A model generated the notes under the pieces. That model had not been told where the DNA came from. It saw only the letters and a list, made by a program, of their open reading frames with translations, and ran no database searches. The position numbers were made by a program, and so were the translations under genes. A DNA stretch of 64,000 nucleotides. Source: Natrinema caseinilyticum (GTDB lineage: Archaea; Halobacteriota; Halobacteria; Halobacteriales; Natrialbaceae). The DNA is taken from assembly GCF_024227435.1 (NCBI RefSeq), contig NZ_CP100445.1, positions 2,911,369 through 2,975,368 of the forward strand, given 5' to 3'. How positions within the stretch are numbered: position 1 is the stretch's first letter; each line of letters opens with the position of its first letter. This document shows, piece after piece, positions 58,782 to 64,000 of the stretch.

Positions 58782-59504
58782 ATGGGACTGAACCTCGACT
58801 CGTTCGTGCTCGCGGCATCGACGGCGGACCTCTCCGACGAGCCCGCGGCCCGCGATCACGCCGACGCGATCGAGTTCCGGATGGACCTGGCCGACGACCC
58901 CCTGGCCGCGCTCGAGGCCTACGACGGCGAACTGCCGATTCTCGCGACGAACCGCGCCCCGTGGGAAAGCGGCGCGGACGGGCGCTCCACCGACGACTCG
59001 AGCGGCGAACCGCCGCGTGACGGCGAGGCCGAGGCGCGCCGACTCGGGGCGCTGGCCGAGGCGACCGCGATCGAGTCCGTCGAGGCGATCGACGTCGAAC
59101 TCGCGTCGATACGCGCCGGTGACGCCGACGAACTGCTCGAGACGGCCCGGGACCGCGACGTCACGATCGTCGCGTCGGCCCACGATTTCGAGGGGACGCC
59201 GGCCCGAAGCGAGCTGGTGCGGACGCTGACGGAGGCGGGTAAGTACGCGGACGTCGCGAAACTGGCGGTTACAGCCGAGTCGAGGGCGGATACGCTCGCG
59301 CTGTTGTCGGCGACCGAGCAGCTGACGGCCCACGGTGATGCCGTCGCGACGATGGCGATGGGCGACGTTGGGAGTCACACGCGGGCGGTGGCGCCGGTAT
59401 ACGGGTCGAAAATCGGATACGCGCCCGTCGACCCGGCGGAGGCGACTGCACCGGGGCAGTACGACCTCGAGACGCTCGCGGGACTGGTTGCACGACTGGA
59501 CTGA
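58782..59504 (+). CDS. aroD: Type I 3-dehydroquinate dehydratase
   Basis: 240 residues. The start VLAASTADLSDEPAARDHAD, then AIEFRMDLADDPL, is the haloarchaeal AroD pattern. The Schiff-base Lys is in GKYADVAKLAVTAESRADTL, the catalytic His is in SAHDFEGTPA, and VYGSKIGYAPVDPAEATAPG near the end closes the barrel. It converts 3-dehydroquinate to 3-dehydroshikimate. The 3-dehydroquinate synthase II that supplies its substrate is in the same window at 61891. An insertion of Ser/Asp/Gly residues (about 68-85) is lineage-specific. It follows the TFB gene by 70 bases. Confidence 0.95.
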   Translation: MGLNLDSFVLAASTADLSDEPAARDHADAIEFRMDLADDPLAALEAYDGELPILATNRAPWESGADGRSTDDSSGEPPRDGEAEARRLGALAEATAIESVEAIDVELASIRAGDADELLETARDRDVTIVASAHDFEGTPARSELVRTLTEAGKYADVAKLAVTAESRADTLALLSATEQLTAHGDAVATMAMGDVGSHTRAVAPVYGSKIGYAPVDPAEATAPGQYDLETLAGLVARLD

Positions 59505-59564
59505 TCCGAAAGCAATCGAAATCGGAATGTTAAGGGCAGGGGTCCCCTACCATCACCACGTACA

Positions 59565-60002
59565 ATGACATGGCTCCGCGCGCTCTTCGCTGCCGGCCTC
59601 TCGGTGATCATGCCCGGGGCAGGCCACGTCCTCGTCCGTGACTGGCTTCGTGCCGCTCTCTTCGCCGGTATCTTTCTCTCGGCGAGCGCGCTCTTTCTCC
59701 CGACCGACCAGATCGCGGCCGCCGGCCCGATAACGAGTCCGAACGAGCTCTTCGAGCAGGCGTCGATTATGGCCGAAGAGACCGACGCGATGGCTCGGTT
59801 CTTCCTCATGTTTATCGCCCTGTTCGCCGCGATCGACGCGACCTTTCGCGTGCTCAGGCCCCAGTCCGGTGGGGGTGGCGATGCGGAGGGAACGACCTGT
59901 CCCCAGTGCGGAAAGGAGGTCGACGAGGACCTCGCGTTCTGTCACTGGTGTACGACCCGACTCGAGCCCGAGACGTCCGACGAAGAGCCGGGTCGCTCGT
60001 GA
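59565..60002 (+). CDS. Membrane protein with C-terminal zinc ribbon
   Basis: 145 residues. Hydrophobic segments at about 5-22, 27-47 and 75-95 (FFLMFIALFAAIDATF) are followed by a zinc ribbon, CPQCGKEVDEDLAFCHWC (about 114-131), and a disordered tail. The membrane part with PGAGHVLVRDWLRAALFAGI resembles haloarchaeal DUF7575-type proteins. The role is unknown; the cytoplasmic ribbon may sense or bind a partner. A TATA-like TGTTAAGG lies upstream. It follows aroD by 60 bases on the same strand. Confidence 0.82.
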   Translation: MTWLRALFAAGLSVIMPGAGHVLVRDWLRAALFAGIFLSASALFLPTDQIAAAGPITSPNELFEQASIMAEETDAMARFFLMFIALFAAIDATFRVLRPQSGGGGDAEGTTCPQCGKEVDEDLAFCHWCTTRLEPETSDEEPGRS

Positions 60003-60181
60003 ACGCACGGAAGCGGTCGCCGTTCGGACGGAACCCGTCGTCGGCCCCGACCGGCCAGCGTCGCGGGCACGACTCGTGATATACCCACACGAGTAGTCTA
60101 TCGTCGGAGCCCTTTTGCCGTCCCGTCGGATACCGGGGCACACCTCGTCGATTGCGGACGCATTCGGCGGGAGTGGTCTGA

Positions 60182-60343
60182 ATGCGAACGAACGGAAAAC
60201 GACGCGGCGAACGGACCATCACGGCCGACTTCGATATCGATCGGTACGTGAGCTACGCGGACGGTGACGGAACGATTGTTACCGACCGGCGGACCCCGTC
60301 CGCGTGGATTCGGTCGACGGATACGCGGCCGTGCGTCCGATAA
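60182..60343 (+). CDS. Small haloarchaeal protein, unannotated length (53 aa)
   Basis: ATG 60182 opens a 53-codon frame, MRTNGKRRGERTITADFDID, then RYVSYADGDGTIVTDRRTPS, AWIRSTDTRPCVR and a TAA at 60341. The DIDRYVSY...D-x-x-PSAWIRSD pattern resembles short haloarchaeal proteins of the DUF7331 kind (recollection). The rest of the 414-base gap 60003-60416 holds nothing else that I recognise. The frame has normal GC-rich codon use, which favours a real gene. Confidence 0.6.
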   Translation: MRTNGKRRGERTITADFDIDRYVSYADGDGTIVTDRRTPSAWIRSTDTRPCVR

Positions 60344-60416
60344 GCTGGGTGACATCAGCGGAGCGACCCTCACGACCTCGCCGTCGGTGACTGGACCGTG
60401 ACGTCGACAGGCGCTG

Positions 60417-61673
60417 TCAGCGGCAACGGCGACAGACGAATTCGGAGGCGCGACCGGTCTCGAGCCGTGGTTTCGGGTAGTACCGGCCGCACTCAGAACA
60501 CCACGTCCAGTAGGTCCAGTGCGAGTCGGCTTCTTCCGTGGCGTGTGTCCTCCCCGCGGTCGTGGCTTCGACGTCGGCCCGTTCGATCCCGATGGATTCG
60601 TCGGAAACGTCGGTAACCGTCCCGTCGATGGGCGCGTGGTGGGCCACGCTGATCCCGTCGGCCGGTTTCGCGATCATCTCACCCGTCCGTACCTCGTCCG
60701 TGGGCCGGACGATCGGTTCGCTCGGAGTAACCACGCCTTCGAAGTCGGGATTGGTGATCAGCGGGACCTCGACTCGATCCGGAGCGAGCGTCTCCGTGGG
60801 TTCCGTCTCGTGGCTCGATTGCTTCCAGGCCGCTGGCGCGAGGACGTTGACCCGACCGCCGCTCCCGAGGCGATTCTCCGCAACGACCGACTCCTCGATT
60901 ACGAGCAGACAGTTCGTTCGCTTGCGGACACCGAACGTCTCCGGGGACTGTTCGATCTCGAAACACCACCCCGGGCCGCCGTCGAGGATGATCTCGTTCT
61001 CTTCGAGGCCTGCCGATCGGCCCGCGGCCTCGAGGAGCGCCGTTGCAGGCGTGCCGACCGGGACCTCGAGGAACCGGTGGGTCGGGACGCGGCCGTCGAC
61101 GTGGACGAACTTCTCGGTCGTCGGCTCGCCGTCGACGAGCGCACGGTAGACGTCGAAAAGCGTCTCCGTGTTCTGGACGATCCAGCCGTAATCCATCGGT
61201 AACTCCTCGCCTTGCACGACGGCGTCCGCGACGATCCGCATGAGCACGCTCTCCATCCCGTACTCGTATTTGTCCGCCGTGTACGCGATTGTGACACCGG
61301 TTTCGTCGCCGTCGACCGGGAGGTCGGCCGGTTCGTAGATCGTCGCGTCGGTCGCCGCCTCGAGTTCGCCCAGCCACTCGTCTCGGTCGGCTCGCTTTGC
61401 AGTGACAACGATTCGATCGAACGCGTGGTCGAGCAGCCCGTCGAACAGCGACGACAGCTCGTCGGATCGCTCACGGCCCAGCCACTTGTCCATGTAGTAG
61501 TTCGGTTCGCTCTCCTGGTGGTTCACGAGCAACGAGTCGACCTCCTCGAGCCGTTCCCACTTGGCGTACGTCGGAAAGCCGGCACCGCCTGCCCCCGCCA
61601 GGCCGGCGTTGCGCAGCGTCACCGCGAACTCGGGCGGTGCAACCGCTTTCACTTTCTCTCGAGTGACGCTCAT
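60417..61673 (-). CDS. RnfC/NuoF-like protein without Fe-S motifs
   Basis: 418 residues from ATG 61673 (MSVTREKVKAVAPPEF). The N-terminal half has the RnfC-like GLAGAGGAGFPTYAKW (about 25-40), an FMN-domain pattern (NHQESEPNYYMDKWL), and an SLBB-like block (FLEVPVGTPATALLEAAGRS). The family's two 4Fe-4S motifs (CxxCxxCxxxCP) are absent. Instead the C-terminus has a zinc ribbon, CSECGRYYPKPRL ... FVCRRC. A barrel-sandwich-like region (about 300-360: TDEVRTGEMIAKPADGISVA) precedes it. It may bind flavin and a nucleotide but cannot pass electrons through clusters; the role is unknown. It stands alone. Confidence 0.8.
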   Translation of the reverse strand: MSVTREKVKAVAPPEFAVTLRNAGLAGAGGAGFPTYAKWERLEEVDSLLVNHQESEPNYYMDKWLGRERSDELSSLFDGLLDHAFDRIVVTAKRADRDEWLGELEAATDATIYEPADLPVDGDETGVTIAYTADKYEYGMESVLMRIVADAVVQGEELPMDYGWIVQNTETLFDVYRALVDGEPTTEKFVHVDGRVPTHRFLEVPVGTPATALLEAAGRSAGLEENEIILDGGPGWCFEIEQSPETFGVRKRTNCLLVIEESVVAENRLGSGGRVNVLAPAAWKQSSHETEPTETLAPDRVEVPLITNPDFEGVVTPSEPIVRPTDEVRTGEMIAKPADGISVAHHAPIDGTVTDVSDESIGIERADVEATTAGRTHATEEADSHWTYWTWCSECGRYYPKPRLETGRASEFVCRRCR

Positions 61674-61890
61674 AGTCCGGCTCATAACGCCGCAGCGACC
61701 ACCATAGGATGGGGACAATGTTCCCCTCAATTAATAGAATTGTTGAATGTTAGTCTCCGAACTGGTGTAACGGGAGAAGAGAATTCACTGGTGTGTTGAA
61801 AGGCCGCCGGTTTCTGATCGCACCCGCCGACGACCATGTTATATGTTACCAATTAACTATGAAGGCGGAACGAGAGGTAGCTGAAAGCCG

Positions 61891-63090
61891 TTATTTCTCG
61901 ATGATGCTCTCCTCGACGGCTTCGCCGAAATGGCGAGCCGTGTCCTCGTAGTAGATCAGGATCTCGTCGCCGGCCTCCAGGTCGGTCACCGCCGTCCGTC
62001 CCTTCGCGGCGGCCACTTTGATCGTCTCCGCGTTCTGGAGGAGCGTCTCGATTCGATCGCCGCTCTGGGTCTCGATGGCGATCCGGAACATCGGCCGCTT
62101 CTCGATCTTGACGCGGCCGACAATCGCTTCGCGGGTGTTCCCCTCGAGGTCGACGACCTGGACGTCGTCGCCGCTCTGGAGTTCCGCGAGGTACTTCGTG
62201 CCGCCGTCGGGCGTGCGGACGTAGGCGTGGACCGCGCCCGCGTTGACCCGGAACGGTCGGGAGGCGACGTACGGCGATTCGGCGGTTTCGGCGTGGACGA
62301 AGACCAGGCCGCGGCTCATCGAGCCGACGAGCATTCCCTCCTCGTGCTCGAGCAGGTTCCCGGTATCGACACAGACCCGGTCGGCGCTGCCGGCCCGTTC
62401 GACGTCTACGACCTCAGCGTACTCGAGATCGAGTCGCTCGCGCTCGGCCTCGTCGCGGACGTCGACCGTCTTCCGGATCTCGTCCGGATCGTCCGAATCC
62501 AGCAGGACGGAATCGGCGCCGATCTCGAGCGTTTCGAAGGCCGTCTTCGCCTCCTCGGCGCTCGTCACGCCCGCGACCAGGTCGGTTTCCCCGCCGATGC
62601 GCGCGATCAGATTCTCGAGGGGGATGATCGTCCAGTCCTCGCCGACGACGATCGTGTGATCGGCCTCCTCGGCGGCGGTCTCCGCGAAGCGCTCGTATTC
62701 CTTGCCGAGGATGCGGACGTACGCGCCCCGATCGAAGTCGCCGTCGCGGCGCAGCGTCGAGAGATCGGCAGAGCCCGAGAAATCTTCCGGAAGGTCGATC
62801 GTCGCGTCGCCTTCGCCGCCCTTTCCGACGACGACCGCGTCGGCCTGTGTGGCCGGCTCCGCGTCGTCGCTGTCCGCTTCCGCGTCGTCGATGTCGTCGA
62901 CCAGGGTCACGTCCCCGTCGGTACGGTACGCGGCGACGTTGATATCGCCGAGTTCGCGAACGCGTTCCACGTCGTCTTCGTCCACGAGTACCCAGTCTAC
63001 ACCCGATTCGAGCGCGGCGGTGATCCGCGCTCGGCGGTCGTCCCAATCGCCGACTGCGTCGTCGGCTTTTACCCAGACACTTCGCGTCAT
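61891..63090 (-). CDS. 3-Dehydroquinate synthase II
   Basis: 399 residues, the archaeal DHQS-II (AroB-prime) family. Conserved blocks are VRILGKEYERFAETAAEEAD, DWTIIPLENLIARIGGETDL, VEVVDVERAG-type VCVDTGNLLEHEEGMLVGSM, SRGLVFVHAETAESPYVASR, PFRVNAGAVHAYVRTPDGG and AAKGRTAVTDLEAGDEILIY near the end. An acidic insertion (about 68-85, DDAEADSDDAEPATQAD) is unusual. It forms 3-dehydroquinate from 2-amino-3,7-dideoxy-D-threo-hept-6-ulosonate, the archaeal entry into aromatic amino acids. The next enzyme, aroD, lies 2.4 kb away on the other strand. Confidence 0.95.
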   Translation of the reverse strand: MTRSVWVKADDAVGDWDDRRARITAALESGVDWVLVDEDDVERVRELGDINVAAYRTDGDVTLVDDIDDAEADSDDAEPATQADAVVVGKGGEGDATIDLPEDFSGSADLSTLRRDGDFDRGAYVRILGKEYERFAETAAEEADHTIVVGEDWTIIPLENLIARIGGETDLVAGVTSAEEAKTAFETLEIGADSVLLDSDDPDEIRKTVDVRDEAERERLDLEYAEVVDVERAGSADRVCVDTGNLLEHEEGMLVGSMSRGLVFVHAETAESPYVASRPFRVNAGAVHAYVRTPDGGTKYLAELQSGDDVQVVDLEGNTREAIVGRVKIEKRPMFRIAIETQSGDRIETLLQNAETIKVAAAKGRTAVTDLEAGDEILIYYEDTARHFGEAVEESIIEK

Positions 63091-63316
63091 AAATCGTCCG
63101 TCGGAGGGAATCGGCTTGAACGTGGCGGATCGGGCGGCGTCGCCGGGCCCCGAGGTGAGTCGTGGCGGTGACGCCGACGATCGGTGTGGCCTTCCGCACG
63201 GTTGCGACGGGCTAGTCTGTCACGACACGCCAGTTAGTGCCGACAGTACTGATAGTAACGACAGTAACGATACTTTCTCATAAATAGATAATATGGGCCC
63301 GTTCGGTCCATCACGT

Positions 63317-63907
63317 ATGGGTCAGCGCCACCTCGAGACGACGGCCGAACTGACGATCGACTGTGCCGCCCACCGTCTGGAGGTGACTTCCGTGACGGAC
63401 GTCGCTCGAGCGGCGTTCGATCACGCGGGCGAGGAGGCAGTCGGAACGATCGGCCTCGACGCGGCCGTTCTGGGTGCCGTTCGCCTCGCGTGTCGTCGCA
63501 CCGACGTCGGCGAACCCACTCGCGAGCAGTTCGCGGCCGAGTTCGCTGTCGATCCGGGTCTCGTCGTCGCGGCGGATGACGTGTTGGCGGGCCGACTGAG
63601 CCCGCCCGCCGATGCCGACGATATCCGCACGCTTCGACGGCGACTAATCGTGGCACAGGAAGTCCTCACCGCGGTCGAGCGCGACCGCGGCGCTGGCCCG
63701 CAGCTTCCGGGTTCGCACCTCGCTGACGCCGCGCCCTTCCTGCTCGCTCGCGCGAGCAGCCATCTCGACCCACGGACGGACCGCGAATTCCCGGGGCTGT
63801 CTGCGGCGGCACTTCGCGATCACATCGACCGACTCGAAGCCGACCTCGCGTTGGCCCGCCTCGGGACGACGCTGTTCACGCTCGTTTCCGACGCGGACTG
63901 CCAGTGA
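63317..63907 (+). CDS. Conserved-looking protein of unknown function (possible cyclin-like helices)
   Basis: 196 residues from ATG 63317; a TATA-like CATAAATAG at about 63279 puts transcription near this ATG, while the ATG at 63293 lies too close to the box. The chain is acidic and mostly helical: VTDVARAAFDHAGEEAVGTI, GLDAAVLGAVRLACRRTDVG, RTLRRRLIVAQEVLTAVERD, LSAAALRDHIDRLEADLALA. The GLDAAVLGAVRLACRR block faintly recalls the second helix of a TFB cyclin repeat, which may be coincidence. No family was recognised. Confidence 0.7.
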   Translation: MGQRHLETTAELTIDCAAHRLEVTSVTDVARAAFDHAGEEAVGTIGLDAAVLGAVRLACRRTDVGEPTREQFAAEFAVDPGLVVAADDVLAGRLSPPADADDIRTLRRRLIVAQEVLTAVERDRGAGPQLPGSHLADAAPFLLARASSHLDPRTDREFPGLSAAALRDHIDRLEADLALARLGTTLFTLVSDADCQ

Positions 63908-64000
63908 TTAGCGTACGTTTTCATACGGTCAAACGGAGCAGATTACAGTCATAATGGAATCACAGTGATCGAGATCGAGTAAGAGTTCAGTACAGCGACT

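Noticed and set aside
1-64000. tRNA or rRNA genes
   Set aside because: No cloverleaf-like block with the conserved T-loop GTTCRANYC and matching stems was seen on reading either strand. A tRNAscan run would settle it.

Overview
The window is a chromosomal segment of a haloarchaeon, most likely a member of the Natrialbaceae (inference). The supporting evidence is high GC over most of its length, strongly acidic proteins, twin-arginine signals on secreted proteins, and archaeal or haloarchaeal hallmark genes: a TFB (TFIIB-like factor), archaeal GatD, 3-dehydroquinate synthase II, an MfnA-type decarboxylase, a SAMP1-type ubiquitin-like modifier, HalOD1 and bacterio-opsin-activator-type HTH proteins, and several small DUF families typical of haloarchaea. 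No rRNA, tRNA or CRISPR array was seen.

Layout. 1-4350 has visibly lower GC. It carries the 3' end of an aldehyde dehydrogenase, an NTF2-like protein, a zinc alcohol dehydrogenase and an HTH_10 regulator, followed by a heavily decayed IS6-type insertion sequence and a small winged-helix protein. 4700-9000 holds a secreted DUF4397 protein, a DUF5789 protein, a MaoC-type hydratase, a membrane protein, a glutamine-rich repeat protein and two gene remnants. 9226-12372 is a tight operon (glycosyltransferase, methyltransferase, alpha/alpha-barrel-like protein), probably for a surface glycan. 12607-20200 has a type 1 IPP isomerase-like Nudix protein, a diacylglycerol-kinase-like lipid kinase, a PHP-domain protein, small secreted proteins, a cupin, a broken acetyltransferase and an MFS transporter. 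20379-23818 has an Lrp regulator divergent from carA, then cysK and a two-winged-helix regulator. 23947-28310 has membrane and uncharacterised proteins.

28372-36059 groups nucleoside and pentose salvage genes: uridine phosphorylase, a PfkB sugar kinase, ribose-1,5-bisphosphate isomerase and DeoC. These fit the haloarchaeal pentose-bisphosphate route for nucleoside breakdown. 36113-42013 is a potassium and stress cluster: an HPP-UspA fusion, a Kch/TrkA channel, a UspA remnant and two membrane proteins with TrkA-C-like tails. It is followed by SAMP1, a GNAT protein, gatD and mfnA. 46173-47336 encodes a REC-PAS-LOV protein, a probable blue-light sensor with no output domain. 47515-55608 has metG, a GYD protein, pyk with a PEP-utiliser tail, NfeD and SPFH partners, and a regulator. 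55732-63907 has a HAD phosphatase, a DUF7123-type wHTH protein, a DUF84 NTPase, a TFB, the shikimate enzymes aroD and DHQ synthase II, and an RnfC-like protein without Fe-S motifs.

Two non-coding themes stand out. Short tandem duplications (period 18-30 bp) recur in intergenic regions. Two genes appear to take their TGA stop codon from an IS200/IS605-like terminal hairpin. Several genes are decaying: the IS6 transposase, a GNAT, a UspA, a metallo-beta-lactamase-fold protein and a fragment related to the 9226-10281 gene.
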